A DNA stretch of 64,000 nt from Acanthaster planci. Its lineage: Eukaryota; Echinodermata; Asteroidea; Valvatida; Acanthasteridae. The stretch is taken from assembly GCF_001949145.1 (NCBI RefSeq), contig NW_019091381.1, positions 2,458,671 to 2,522,670 of the forward strand, written 5' to 3'. Shown one piece after another: positions 1-12,300 of this stretch (position 1 is its first letter; each line of letters begins with the position of its first letter). Both the position numbers and the translations under genes were made by a program. The notes under the pieces are model-generated. The model did not search any database. It worked only from the letters and a program-made list of their open reading frames with translations, and was not told the origin of the DNA.

Positions 1-117
1 ACCGCCGAGTCTACCGCTGCCTCCGGGAGAAGAACTGCATGATGTCGCGGCAGAAGCGCAACCGCTGCCAGTACTGTCGGCTACTCAAGTGCCTACAAGT
101 CGGTATGAACCGGAAAG
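1..117 (+). CDS. NR6A1: NR6A (GCNF) exon, second zinc finger of DNA-binding domain (5' partial)
   Basis: This exon codes for the second half of a nuclear-receptor DNA-binding domain. Bases 1-2 finish a codon and the frame then reads [22 protein letters not shown] and [13 protein letters not shown]. The four zinc ligands are seen with C-x5-C-x9-C-x2-C spacing. The [19 protein letters not shown] block is characteristic of germ cell nuclear factor (NR6A1), an orphan receptor that binds AGGTCA direct repeats with no spacer and mainly represses transcription. The exon ends in AAAG before a GTGAGT donor, leaving one base that completes the Ala codon of the next exon. Its true start and the first zinc finger lie left of the window. 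Family assignment is firm; whether base 1 is the exon edge is unknown. Confidence 0.95.
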
Positions 118-939
118 GTGAGTCTCTGAGCAGGATGGAACCCCAGCCCCTGGCTGGATTCGAACGTTCTTGCAAACACCTACTGCCCTAAACTAGCATC
201 ATCTCCAATGGCATTCAGGGTGTCAGTCGCCAAATGGCGACTAGTCATTGAAAATGTGCCAGCTTGGTCCCCAATATTCTTGGTTGGTCTCATTGTTACA
301 CAAACCTTTGTTACTGTGCGTGAATTTCCTCAGCATATGCAGCAAGGTATGAGACGGAGAGAACCCCCCTGCTTTGTGTTGGTCATTGTCTCGCAGTAAT
401 CTGGGGAATTCCTTCAGACATCTTGGGGGGGGGGATGTGTTAAGTAACAATAGTCTGGAATGTGTATAGGGATTGGACATGTTGGGGGGGTACCCCTCGG
501 TCTCATTTCTTGCTGGGTATATTCCTCAGACAGTGAACGCTTTTATAAAAAAGGTTATTTTACACTCTCTGCATTTAAAGAGAAAATGTCTTCGCCATTG
601 CATCAGAAGTTTCTTTTGCCCAATCTTTTCGCAATCTTTTATAAGGGGTTGACGAGGGATTTTTTTTGTCTTGACTGCCGCCAGTAGTTTAGCAACCCGT
701 CATCAGCACGAGGCGGCTATTACCTTGCACATTAAAAGCGGATGACACCAAAAATGACACTCTGTTGCTTTTTAAGCTGAACGATTGATTTCAAAGGAGG
801 CAAGATACTAGACTTCATAAGGAGATCAACTATAGTTAGACTTGATGGGATACACCATAATGACGCAGCTCGCAGACTTTAAACCTCTGTCTATATTGGA
901 AAGGGCACCTTTCTTTCAAGGTCTTTTTATATTTTACAG
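118..939 (+). other. NR6A intron between DNA-binding-domain exons
   Basis: This 822-base intron runs from a GTGAGT donor at 118 to a TTTTACAG acceptor ending at 939. It contains poly-G runs near 425-434 and 484-490 and no recognisable gene. Short open frames here show no resemblance to known proteins. Confidence 0.85.
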
Positions 940-995
940 CCATCCGAGAAGACGGCATGCCAGGTGGAAGGAACAAAAGCATCGGCCCAGTTAAG
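940..995 (+). CDS. NR6A1: NR6A (GCNF) exon, C-terminal extension of DNA-binding domain
   Basis: This 56-base exon continues the previous one in phase and reads AIREDGMPGGRNKSIGPVK. From memory this is almost identical to the vertebrate GCNF segment just after the second zinc finger. The segment corresponds to the T/A-box extension that lets GCNF and NR5A receptors contact bases 5' of the AGGTCA core. The acceptor is TTTTACAG and the donor is AAG then GTAAGT. The exon ends on a codon boundary, so the next exon begins in phase 0. Such a short exon would be missed by ORF length filters; it is supported by homology, phase and both splice sites. Confidence 0.95.
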
Positions 996-2131
996 GTAAG
1001 TTCCGTACAGCAAACTTTAACCAATAAAATTTACCATTAAAGTTTACCCCTCCTTTGGTCTGAAGGAATAGATGGCGCCATAACAGAGGTCGCTTTCCGC
1101 GATTGGTAACTCGTTCAATGAACAAGAATTTTCACCAGAGAAGTTCTCGCGTTGTATCCCTCGTACTTGTTTAAACTTATCAACTTATGTTGATTTCTGA
1201 TTGATTACTCTGTTTACCAGTGTGCCGAATTCTTCTGAATTTGTGTCTTTGTTTGTCTATTCCACATCATTATCTTGAAGATACCCACGTGGTGATGATG
1301 GGACGATTCTCCTTTTATAAAAACGTCGGTTGTAAGTGTATCAAAACACTTGTCTTTGCGACATGCATGGGGATGTCTGTAAAGAATTTCGCTTAAGGGG
1401 CGTCAGGAACATTCTTCGAATCTGAAATACTGTATTTTATCACTTTCAGCCTTGTATGTCGCCTTACAATTATCCCATGTTCTTCCGTTTTGCACGAAAC
1501 GGTTAACTTAAGAAATGTTTCTGAAACAGATGGGGGTTCGTAAATCAGTTTAGCGCCCTCATTCGTCTGAGGCTTCTTTTTTAATCCGCATACTATACAA
1601 AATGTGCGTGATAATGCTCAGTCGTGTCCGACTTTCTGGAACGTATGTTCACTCCATCCCATGCAGTCGTGCACCACTTAGTTGAGAGTTAGCGCATGCG
1701 CACTCGACAACTTTACCGTGGATTTTGAGGCAGGCGACGTCGAACATCGTTCCGACACTTCTTTCCGCAGATAGAGACCATCATTTATTTTTAACAAAAT
1801 ACAAACAAATGAAGTTCATGGAGATAACCTAACTAAACATTGATCTAATTGATCTAACAACATTAAAACACCCTATTAAAGTGAACCCAGTTGCCCAAAA
1901 TTTGAAACGAATTCTGAAAAGTGATTTTTACAAAATAAACACGATCAGATTTGAAAGAAAATACGTCCAGTGTCTTTCCTATTTTAAAACAACTTCTCCA
2001 GTTTATATAAAAAAACTAAACAAAATAAAGTGTCGTGTGTATTAAGGCCCGATAAAAACATCGGTAGTATTTTCAAGTTCTTGCGAATTGAATATTTTGC
2101 ACGAGAATCATTTGTCCGTAGTAGTGCATGT

Positions 2132-2145
2132 ACACGTATACGTGT
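2132..2145. repeat. Perfect 14-base palindrome in NR6A intron
   Basis: ACACGTATACGTGT reads the same on both strands. It sits beside TACATGTACATG at about 2158-2168. It may be a simple-sequence derivative of the TACATGTA/TACGTA type; no function can be assigned. Confidence 0.6.
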
Positions 2146-4764
2146 GCTGATTGCAGTACATGTACATGAACGTTGCACATGTGAACACATAAATCATGGC
2201 CGATCGGTCGACAGAGAGCCAAAATTGAAATTGATCAAACTAACAAAGGACAATTTGCAAAAGCTTAAACGTAACATGGTAACCTTTTACAAACACTTTT
2301 TCACAATTATTAAGATATGCAGCATGTGTGGAAAAACTAGAGAACAATTCAAATTTTCGAGTTTGAAATACCTTTTTTTTACGTTCGGAAATAGTAACAT
2401 ACAAACCATGTTCCATCCCATTTCCTCCCAAATGTCACTTTTGATTAACAAGACATACATCACAAATTGAAATCTGAAGCCTGATTTTATTTCTCTGGTA
2501 TAAATTCGGCAAACTTTTAGACAATGCGGAAGATCTCCGCAGATGGATTGTGGTGAAACAAGCAACAGAAAGAAACCACGACTTTGCCGAATTTCAGGGC
2601 ATGCACACAAACTTAGTTGAAGGGTAGGCTGAACACCTCCTAAAAAACATACATGTCTAAGGAAGCCGCTTGCGAGAGGCTTTGTGTATTTCCCAACGGC
2701 ACTGATTTGTTATCAAGTTGTTGCTACTAAAGAGCGCCACCGTTTCGGGTTTTTTTTTTCAATTTTTACGTGAGCGAGGGCGCCCTGTATGGTAACCGTT
2801 GATTCCAACTTCGCGGGAATTCAGCTCTTAACGGCGAACGTACGTTGAAGCATGGAGGTAAGAAAAGTTCTCCATGGTCGAAGACGAAACAGGAAAATGG
2901 CGAATTTGAAAATTTGGTTGAAAAAATTGATACACGAATTCTTTATATATGAAATACAGTTGTAGGAAAATCATGCACAAACAAATGTGGACATGTATTA
3001 CCTGAAAAACCGACCAAGAGCCTACATGTACATGCGGTATCCTCCCCTTATGGCAACAAAGACTTTGATACGAACAAAGGGTAGTTGCGGCAGAGGGCGC
3101 TATTTCGCGTTGCTGCGGTGAGCAATTTGGAATAGGACAGGTACCGAAGGACGTACACGCACTGCGAAATCTATAAGGGACCAGTTCTATCAAGCGTCAC
3201 GTTCGTGTTGCGGATTTTTCCTTCAGCATAATGTCACCGATTAAGTTTTTATTTGTCGAAAGCCTCAACCGAAGGTGTTATTTGTTTACCATTTCAACTA
3301 CCAAATAAATGCTGACGCTCATTCAACTGTGTTTAAGTCTTGCTAAAGTTGTTGAACTTGTTAGTGAAAGTAACTTCCATCTTACACACGATATTTACGA
3401 ATGCTTTAGAAGGGACAAAATTGATATAGATTCATCGTCAAATTCGTCTTCATTCATGGATGTTTTCTGTCTTACTCGCCAGATTGTTTCATTATCAGGT
3501 GTCTGTGGCGCGAGGTTTTTCTTATTAAAAGAAAGTGTCAAATGTAATTATTTCTGGTTAGTATAACACTTTTTAATGTCGGCATTTTCGTTCGAGTGGG
3601 TATTTAGTCATAATAACTGATAATCCCGAGTCCTCGACCCGAGTCTCCCCGGGGGAAGATTAACCATATGATGGGTTCACTGGCCAAATGAAGGATTTTT
3701 AGACAGACACAAAAAATGGAAACGGACACGTGAGAGCCAGTCACTCTTTTGTCATCACAATCAACGCTGGCGGCGCTTTCACTGGAGGTGTTTAATGCTC
3801 GTTCCGAGGACTAATGGGACGGGTAGAATCGCTCTTTAATCTGACGGGTTCTATGCCGTCTCCTGTCGCGTCTGTCCAGTCGTGTGGAACGCTAACCGTC
3901 GGTGGCGTTGCGACGGATCACTTCGGCAAACGTGATCTGCGCTCTATAGCCATTCTTATAAGCGCTCTTCCAGCCGTTTGGTGGTGGTGGGCTTTGAAGC
4001 GAGACGGGAGCTGCTGCCCCGGTTTGGACACGCCTCACTTGATTCGTCCTTCCTTCCGAGCTTTCACTGGCTTTCATCTACGCCCTTCCCCCCGGGGGGG
4101 GGTTAGTGGTGGTCGTGGCTGGTACAAAAAAGGTTTAGAAGAGATTTAATGATAAACACCTCAAACAACATATGTGATAAGCAAAGGGATCGGGTAGCCC
4201 TCTTTGGCTTCGCGTACATATCTGTACACTTTGTTCGGTTGTTTTTTTTAATTTTGGAAGTAGGGCCTAGTCGCCTCGTCGGACAGCTCAGCAGCCATCA
4301 AGTGCATCATTAAAAAGTTACAAGAAACTGCCACTTTTGGGCAAAGAAAATCAATTTTGAAACTACTTGAAATAGGTCCTTTTCGAGCTTTTTGCAATAC
4401 ATTGGTCGAGAATTACGGCCCAGCGGCTGTTCGTTTTATTTTTTTATGGGCAAAAATGCAACTAATATCTTGAGGTCAGGTCTTCATTCCGGATTCAGTG
4501 GGATAAAATGTGAGGAAGTGTTCATCAAAACAAGCGAACGAAACAAAAAACAAAATTGGTTGTCAGTAGTAAGACAAAGTTGCAGACGACGTTGTAGAAT
4601 TAGCGTGTGGAGCGAGTGAAAACGCCAGGAAATTGTCAAATTTCAGGTCTGCTTCGTAGGCGTTTACCTGATTTTTTTCCCTTGGAGGTCGATGCGTCCT
4701 TCAGGCGAAGACGCAATTTGATTTCATGACGTCAACAAACATTTGTAGTTCGGAACAAGGGATG

Positions 4765-4985
4765 GTCTGAACCAAATTTTTGGGGGAAGGGGGGGCAAAA
4801 TTCCGAATTTTTTCATATAACTTTGTGTTGCCTTTCTGAGGAATGAGGCTAGATTTAGGGGGATTTTTACCCACTTTTGGAAAAAAGGCATGAAAGAAAA
4901 AAAAACGTCTTTCTCCCATTATTTGACAAAAAACTCCTTTTTTGGGGGGGGGGGTTGGCCTCATTGTCCCTCATCAGCCGTTGCT
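4765..4985 (+). repeat. Dispersed repeat family D, copy 1
   Basis: This segment aligns by eye with 9340-9570. Shared blocks are TTTCTGAGGAATGAGG, a GATTT(A)GGGG stretch, a GAAAGAAAA/ATGAAA block, TTTCTCCCATTATTTG followed by CAAAAA, and a final TTTTTTGGGGGG tract. The reverse complement of 37845-37990 carries the same order of blocks. It has no open reading frame of note. It looks like an old non-coding transposon fragment; the class is unknown. Confidence 0.6.
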
Positions 4986-6042
4986 TCGGAGTTCGGAGAA
5001 CATAAAGATCAACTGACTCTCCTGCTCACTTCGAGTGCAGCTTTAACAAGGCTCAATGCTTCCGGCATGTCTCCCTGGCGTGTAGAAGGTTGAAAGCTGA
5101 AGCAAGGGAAAACTTATTGTAAGTCCTTGTAAATTTGAGAGAAGTCTTTAAAGACAGAAAATGGATGATGGTGAGACTATGAGTTCAAGCCATTTCCCTC
5201 TCTAATTGGAACCCGTTCACTCCTTCTCCTACCGATAAATCAGTCCTGTAAATCTCTTTTCCTTTTGCTCTGTAAACTCCAAAGTCCTAAGAAAAAGGTG
5301 TTGCTAAACGGTGTGGAAATACTTACTCGGTTGTCTTGATCTATTTGAGACTGGGAGAAAAAAGAAACCCTTAATGTTCGAGTCCCCAAGCCTGATTACC
5401 TGGGAAACTCGGCCGGGCTATAATAGACTCCAAATTCGGCCTCCACGCCGACCGTTTCGACCTTGTGCTCATCTCAGCTTGTTTTTTTCACTCTGTTCCC
5501 AATAACGAATCAAAAAAATCGGATTATCTTCTCTTCTAAATCAGGAAATCGCTGTGTACGTGAACCTGTTTCAACTTGGCCATCGTCTGATACGCCGAAT
5601 CTGATGCAGCCTCCCCTATGCAACCCCTCCATCTCGTCCCCTCATCAACCATTTTCCTATCATGGGCCTATGCCCCCCCCCTTTGGAAATGAAAAAAAAA
5701 TGCCAAGTGTGGCGACCACTTAGAGTAACAAACTGTGATTGAATTAAAAGAGGGAAAGGAGACCGCAAAGGCTTTTTAAGATAGTGTTGTATTTATTAAG
5801 AAGATTCGACCGTCGTCCCGGCCTTTTAAGGTTGTGTTCTATTCGGCGAAGCGCGTTTGCGTGTCCACCCCCCTTCCAGATTTGTGGCGTCATCAATTCC
5901 TTCAATAAAACGGATTTATTGGTATTGAGATCTGTAGGTTTGAGGTCAGCCACATTTCCCTGTCAATTACTTTGGACACACGTCTTTGCCAAATTGTCAC
6001 AGAATACCCTTGGTTCATTTTGTGTCTTTTTTTATCTGTTGG

Positions 6043-6088
6043 TGTGTTTGTTTGTTTGTTTGTTTGTTTGTCTGTTTCTTTGTTTGTT
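6043..6088 (+). repeat. TGTT/TTTG microsatellite
   Basis: A run of TTTG units with a few interruptions. It explains the repetitive LFVCLFVC-type and QTNKQTNK-type open frames on the two strands, which are not genes. Confidence 0.9.
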
Positions 6089-7508
6089 CGTGATTTGAAG
6101 GGGATACCATCCCGAATTGGTTACCTGCAATTTGCAAAGCGGGCTGTCAGAACTGCACGCACAGTTAACTGCATGGTTCGGCGGTACAGATCTGAACGTA
6201 GAAACTAAATGGTCAACATCGTGGCTGAGTGTCCATATTGATATAGAATCTGTGCATGACACTTTCATCTTGCGCTCAGGCGGGGAATATTCCTTGATAT
6301 TTTCAAGACATTCCACTGCTTGTCTTTTTTTGCTCCCCCAACAGAAAACCGTCTCAAAATTTGCCTGTTAAAGCATGGAGGCGGGCCGCGGACACGTTCT
6401 GCTGCGTCGTCGGGTCAAACATTCAAGGCGGTGTCCCTGAGCCGCGAGCCAGCAAAACAATCTCTCCGCGCGGGTTACGTAACAGCTCGCTTAGCCTGAC
6501 CGCTGCCGTGATTATGATCTCTATGCTGGGCTTGACGCTTTGCCATGCCCGCTTGCCATGCCTCGTAATTCACCAAGGACGGAGAACGGTGGGGTAGAAT
6601 TATGAAACAAAACAGCCATTTCAAAGCAAGGCCCCCAACTTTTGCCGTTTTCTCACGTGAAAAAGACCGCCTTACTGTTTTGTCTATGGATTTCACAGTC
6701 AACGATGAGCAGACGTGAAAAAGTTAACAAGCAAATGAAGAGTTGGTCTGATGCGAAGACCCAAAAATGAGACAACCGGTTTTTGGAGATAAATATTTGA
6801 GACTCGGCTTTTGTTTAAGCGGAAAACGAATGTTTAAAACGGGAAAAGATTAAAACAAGATCTAATGGTGTAGCTGTAAAGACGAAGAGATACATAGATC
6901 CCCCCCCCAAGTTCTTTTACGATTAGTTAGTTTTGACCTTCCTGTGCACAAGTCTAGAAAACAACGTAGTTGAAACGAATGTCTTCGTAGGCTGGTCGGA
7001 TTTGTGTGCGTGATCCAAAGTATCCGTCACTGGCACGTAAAGACAACTGTGACGTGGCATCAAATCAAAACTATCTCATAGAAATTATCTTTACCTTTAT
7101 CAAGGAACACCCGAAGGCTGAGCTGGACATCGCTCACATTGGGGCGTGTACTCACGAAACTGATCGTGCGGATCGTTACCGAGATATCGTGATGAGGGTT
7201 TCAGCGATTGTGACGAGATTGATTGCGATCGAGGCTGATGATGCGACTTGACTCAGATCGGGAGGCGGTCAGCGCAACCCCCCCCCACACTTTCCTTTCT
7301 CCAAACTGAGATAAGACTGTCATCATCGACGGAGCGAAGTTTGCTCCTCTAGCTCTCCGTCTGGGCTCTGTCTTTTCTCTCTATTTTCTCCACACGGTGA
7401 ATTAATCTCCCAAGTCCTCCATGAATAAAACATGGTTTTTTTTTTGAGACGCAGCACCGGGATTGAATATGGCAGCCTTGGCCGCTGCCAGAACCAAAAA
7501 AAAAAAAA

Positions 7509-8209
7509 NNNNNNNNNNNNNNNNNNNNNNNNNNNNNNNNNNNNNNNNNNNNNNNNNNNNNNNNNNNNNNNNNNNNNNNNNNNNNNNNNNNNNNNNNNNN
7601 NNNNNNNNNNNNNNNNNNNNNNNNNNNNNNNNNNNNNNNNNNNNNNNNNNNNNNNNNNNNNNNNNNNNNNNNNNNNNNNNNNNNNNNNNNNNNNNNNNNN
7701 NNNNNNNNNNNNNNNNNNNNNNNNNNNNNNNNNNNNNNNNNNNNNNNNNNNNNNNNNNNNNNNNNNNNNNNNNNNNNNNNNNNNNNNNNNNNNNNNNNNN
7801 NNNNNNNNNNNNNNNNNNNNNNNNNNNNNNNNNNNNNNNNNNNNNNNNNNNNNNNNNNNNNNNNNNNNNNNNNNNNNNNNNNNNNNNNNNNNNNNNNNNN
7901 NNNNNNNNNNNNNNNNNNNNNNNNNNNNNNNNNNNNNNNNNNNNNNNNNNNNNNNNNNNNNNNNNNNNNNNNNNNNNNNNNNNNNNNNNNNNNNNNNNNN
8001 NNNNNNNNNNNNNNNNNNNNNNNNNNNNNNNNNNNNNNNNNNNNNNNNNNNNNNNNNNNNNNNNNNNNNNNNNNNNNNNNNNNNNNNNNNNNNNNNNNNN
8101 NNNNNNNNNNNNNNNNNNNNNNNNNNNNNNNNNNNNNNNNNNNNNNNNNNNNNNNNNNNNNNNNNNNNNNNNNNNNNNNNNNNNNNNNNNNNNNNNNNNN
8201 NNNNNNNNN
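7509..8209. other. Assembly gap (701 N) flanked by poly-A
   Basis: 701 undetermined bases. The left flank is a run of 12 A (7497-7508) and the right flank a run of 24 A (8210-8233). The same homopolymer on both sides suggests the assembler broke at an A tract and that the gap size may be an estimate. The gap lies within the NR6A intron, so missing exons of this gene are not expected there: the protein is continuous across 995 to 13495. Confidence 0.98.
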
Positions 8210-9339
8210 AAAAAAAAAAAAAAAAAAAAAAAAGAGGAGGCGGGGGACTCGTCAGAGTGATGATTTCATCTGGCTATCATTCTATCCCATCATCTCACCT
8301 TGATGAGGATTGATGTCAGGAACAACACCGTCTCAGCGCCCGCCACGGGCGTTGCATGCATGCATCGGGGACCGTTCACCGGCCTGCCAAGACGAAATGG
8401 CGGAAAAGAAGCGGCTAAGAATTGGCCTCGACTGGGACTCAACTGTGAATTGGATGTAGAGTAATCTCCCGCTTCCCGCGTCAGGAAAGCTCATCAGTCG
8501 GCGGGGATTCCCTCCCCCCTCCTTTCTCGGTGTACCCTTGAAAAACAAGGAGTTAATATCTATCTTTTCTCTTCTTCGCTTTCCTATCCATACGTCGTGC
8601 CCGCTGCTGGGTTTTTGACAAATAAAGGTTCGTTTTCTTTCCCTCTTTGTTAGCTCGGCGTCGCAGGCAGAAAGAATCACCGCGAGATGGCATAACTCCG
8701 GAAATTCAGGCTTAGGCTCATTATTTTGGTCTTTGTGGCGGAATTTGGAGAATATTTGGGTTTTTTTTCTACAGAGAAGGACCGTGAAAACCTTGCCAAT
8801 TTTGTTGGCTACGCTGCTTGTTTCGAGAACATAATCTGGTGAGGGGTTTAGGGGTCGCATGCAAAACAAAATTCCCTAATGAGATTAAGTAACTTTTACA
8901 AAATCTTTGAGATAAAAATACCTGATGTAGCCGTGGCTTGTCAGTTTCCTATTTGTCATCAAGTTTTCAAACTTTTGTTTGAAACATTTTTGGAGATGCG
9001 TTTTTTTCGTCTTATAGACGTCATGCTGTTTCGATAAACCGGACGAATATTTCACTTTCAGAAGGTATTACTATACAGAAAGTTGTACAACTGACTGTGT
9101 TGCTTGTTTTCATCTCACTTGTCAATAACTGGAGGGTCCGCGCATTAAGTAATTAACAATCTGTTTTTGAGGGGGACAAACTGTTCCCACATGCACGATA
9201 CCTCACCTCCTCGATCTCATGACTCTACTGTGTGACTTTTGACTGCGTACCCCATCCTATTTCCGATGTCGGCGTAGTTAATGCTTCTCCAGTGCTCGTC
9301 TTCACTATGTTCGAGCCATAACAGCGGGTCCGGAGCCAA

Positions 9340-9570
9340 AAATTCTAAAGGACTTTTTCCTGGGTGATGGAATTTTGGAAATCTTTTCCTGTAACCTTTT
9401 GGTCTTTCTCAGGACTGAGGTTACATTTGGGGGCTTTTTATACGCTTATGGAAGGAAGGAAAATGAAACATACAAAAAATCGCTTTCTTATTATTTGCCA
9501 AAAATTGGCTCTTTTGGGGGGGCGTGACTCCTGTTGCTCCCCCCCCCGCGGATCCGCCCTTGGAGATCCA
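9340..9570 (+). repeat. Dispersed repeat family D, copy 2
   Basis: This is a diverged copy of the repeat at 4765-4985 in the same orientation, sharing TTTCTCAGGACTGAGG, TTTGGGGGCTTTTTA, ATGAAA, CGCTTTCTTATTATTTG and CTCTTTTGGGGGGG blocks. It extends further right into a poly-C run and a GCGGATCCGCCC stretch, which also appears reversed (GGGCGGACC) at 37848-37856. Confidence 0.6.
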
Positions 9571-10539
9571 TAGCCATAGACCTCCGTCATTTGTCTCTTC
9601 TGACACGATCCCTTAGCCGCATCTGATGGGGGATCCAACCTTGCCAGCCGCCCAAAACACCCTCCCCCGGGGGAGTGGCTGTTTCTATTCTCCACCCTTC
9701 GTCTTCCTGGCGTCTTCCGCTTCCAGATCTTGCAGTCTGCCCAACCACAACCGGATTAACCTTTGCTGAGACGTTACTCTTTTGTCTCTGTGAAAGCATT
9801 TCTTCTAAGCAGACGCCGTTACGGCGATTTTCAGTCACGGCGCCCTTGGCCTTAGTTTTTCTATAACAAATTTAATTCCACTCAGTTATTCCCTGTCGAT
9901 ATTTTTCGTCGAGTTTTAATGGCGATAACGTATGGAGGAACGACAGCATCTATTTAACAAAATGACAACCTACAACTTGAGACCTTGTGCTCTCCTTTAT
10001 TTTTGCAAAAGGTTTATGCGAGATTGTCTTTCAAACGAAAGATATTTACTAGCAGTTAACGTAGAATTGAGATTTTTTTCATTTACCCTGTTCACGTTTT
10101 GCGGCATCGTTTTTATCTCCTAATATTTTATGGAAAACTGCATGGATTTCGAATCTTGAATTTTGTTTGGGATCTTTTGGGGGAAGGAAGGCCCTCTATC
10201 TCCACAATTTTTTTAATATTGCGATGGGAAAATCGTTCACAGTTTTGCTTGACTTTTAAGTTGAGTGAAATTAAGCCTAATCAAGCCAAATGTATGTTGT
10301 TGACCAGCAACTCGTCCTTTTACGATTCAGAACCTATCAGAATTCCAGTAAAAATTTCTTATTCGACAATTTTTTCCCCCGCAGATCTAGTTCATGATCA
10401 AAATTCCTGAACCTTAGTACACGTGTTGCCGGTTTGTTGCTGATGATAGTTTTGCCACTCATCCAAAGGAAAATCTGCCCCTGAAGAAATATCCTGGCAA
10501 CTCTCAGTCAGGGTCATGAAACCACAACTTCGTCAAAGT

Positions 10540-10835
10540 TGTTCCCAAGTTTAGAACAGAGTTACAGACGGACTTCAGACCATGAGCCAAGTCGTGCCTC
10601 TCCGATCTGCTGGCCAATCAGCCGGCGACGCGAGCGCCGTGACTCGGCAGAACCGCGTGGAGGGCATTACTCCTTTCTCCGTCAATCATTATCCAATATG
10701 CCCGGCGATCGTGATTGCATCTCCTGAGTCGAGTGACACGGTTCAAGGATCAGCCAGCCCGCATAGCGAGGTTCGGCTGCGGGCACGCGCGCTCTCTCCG
10801 CCTGGCCAGTACAATCACGTTCCCCGGCGACTTCT
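10540..10835 (+). promoter_or_regulatory. GC-rich CCAAT-containing block ending in a splice-donor-like site
   Basis: This CpG-rich block lies within the NR6A intron. It has GGCCAATCAGC at about 10612, a TATCCAATA and many CG dinucleotides, and it ends in CTTCT then GTAAGT at 10836. It could be an alternative untranslated first exon of NR6A. An open frame of 85 codons starts at 10582, but two bases remain at the donor while the next NR6A exon starts in phase 0, so the frame cannot be joined as coding sequence. Inference only. Confidence 0.3.
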
Positions 10836-12109
10836 GTAAGTTGGATTACGACCGCTGTAACTTCATGGAATGGACTCGGTAGAAGTTGTCACCCTAATTG
10901 GCACAAGCAGTGGAAGAGTTTTAACTCGGTCCTTGGATATGCGTCCCATTTTACTACATTTCTTTTCGTTTCTGTTTTCCATTTCTCCAACTTAGGCCTA
11001 AAGGACGGTTTTTTGGTGCTTTCTGTGTTTTATTCTGTTGTCAGTTTGCATATTTATGAGCAAAAGTGGTATGTCATACAAAGAAAAAAACGAACGTTTC
11101 TATCCCTTCGGCTCCAAACTTTGCCAGAATTTAGGGTATTTGGCCATCAAAAAGAACGTTTATGACGCTGATTCATCGTTTTCGTTCATGTCAGTAAGCC
11201 AATGGGCAAAGTTTTCTCAAAGACATCATATACGAGCAAAATTGGGTTCTTGGTTGGAACAGAAAACTCTCATAATGAATGGTATCTTCCCCATGACGTA
11301 GGAAACCGCGCCCACATTTTTTAGAAAATGCACGGAAAATAGTTCTTGTGCATTTAAGAGGCATGGGCCTAATAGAGAGTTCCCCACAAGAATTTCATGT
11401 TGTGGGCCCCTAAATTCAAGGACAATTTTTGTTAATGGAAATAACATACACTTGAGAAATACTACTATAATTTTTGAATAATCGAGAAGGAATTAGGCAG
11501 GCCACGATAGGTGATAAACAGAAGAAATTCAACAGAAAATTTCGTGAAACAAGAAAAAATGCAGGGGCAGCAGACGTGTGCTTGTGAAGGCGCCCGATTC
11601 TTCCGCAACTTGTATGATGTCTTGCCTAATATTTCTCATTTTTGAAAAAGCTGCCATTGGCTATAAATAATGACACGAAATGCCAGAGGCACATCCTGAC
11701 CTCCTTCGACTCGTGAGCTTGCCCGATTGAGGTCATAATTACCGGGTAGTCCATGGTGGTTTAAATTTAGAATTCTGCAGTTATGGGCCGAAGAAGACGC
11801 GAGTTGCCGAAATATTTTGTAGGCCTGAAAGCTATTTTTTCCTTTCAGGTTGTCAGCATGGACTGATTAATAGAGTAGGGAATGTGGGCGTGACTTGAGA
11901 AGGTTTACTGATCAGTTGTTGGGGATTGAGGTCATCTCTTGTGAATAGCGCCATCATTGTCGATTGTGATCAACACTGCACTGCCCTCTGTTTGTGTAAG
12001 GTTATGTCTCATGGACAGGACTTGGGCAATTGTGAAGTTCGTCTGACAAATACCTTTGGTCTGGAATCTGGATCACCGGTTTCCGGTGAGTTTAAAATAA
12101 CTGTGCCGG

Positions 12110-12300
12110 TACGACGATTGGGCGAAGTTTGTGCGACAAGATGGCGCCTGTGAAATGCCCAGTAGGCCCCAGGGGCAGACGATGAGCAGCGCTTGATTGG
12201 ATGTTACGTAACACGCATCCGCGGCGGTGATTGGTCAGCGGAAACCAACATGGCGCACAAATTAGCGTCTGGGGCAAACGGCGCTGGCTGATTGGTCCAA
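12110..12300. promoter_or_regulatory. Cluster of four reverse CCAAT boxes plus YY1-like motif
   Basis: Four ATTGG words lie at 12117, 12196, 12230 and 12291 (CCAAT on the minus strand), three of them in NF-Y-like context such as GTGATTGGTCAG and CTGATTGGTCC. CAAGATGGCGCC, a YY1-type motif, lies at 12137-12148, and TTACGTAAC (CRE/bZIP-like) is near 12204. This density within 190 bases of CpG-rich sequence is typical of animal promoters. An internal or antisense promoter of NR6A is possible, but no transcript evidence is available. Confidence 0.4.

Larger units (their letters stand above)
996..7508 (+). other. Large NR6A intron, left part up to assembly gap
   Basis: This is the left part of a 12.5-kb intron between the DNA-binding-domain extension and the ligand-binding-domain exon. 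It holds a perfect 14-base palindrome at 2132-2145, a GCGCATGCGC motif (NRF1-like) at 1692-1701, a dispersed repeat around 4765-4985, a TGTT microsatellite at 6043-6088 and a CpG-richer block around 6365-6590. Open frames of 60-150 codons are frequent, but none resembles a known protein and none has coding character. Confidence 0.75.

Noticed and set aside
7432-8313. Long plus-strand open frames across the gap
   Set aside because: They consist of undetermined residues; the reading frame is an artefact of N bases.
8333-8869. 178-codon minus-strand open frame
   Set aside because: No domain, no splice or promoter support, intronic position. Likely chance.
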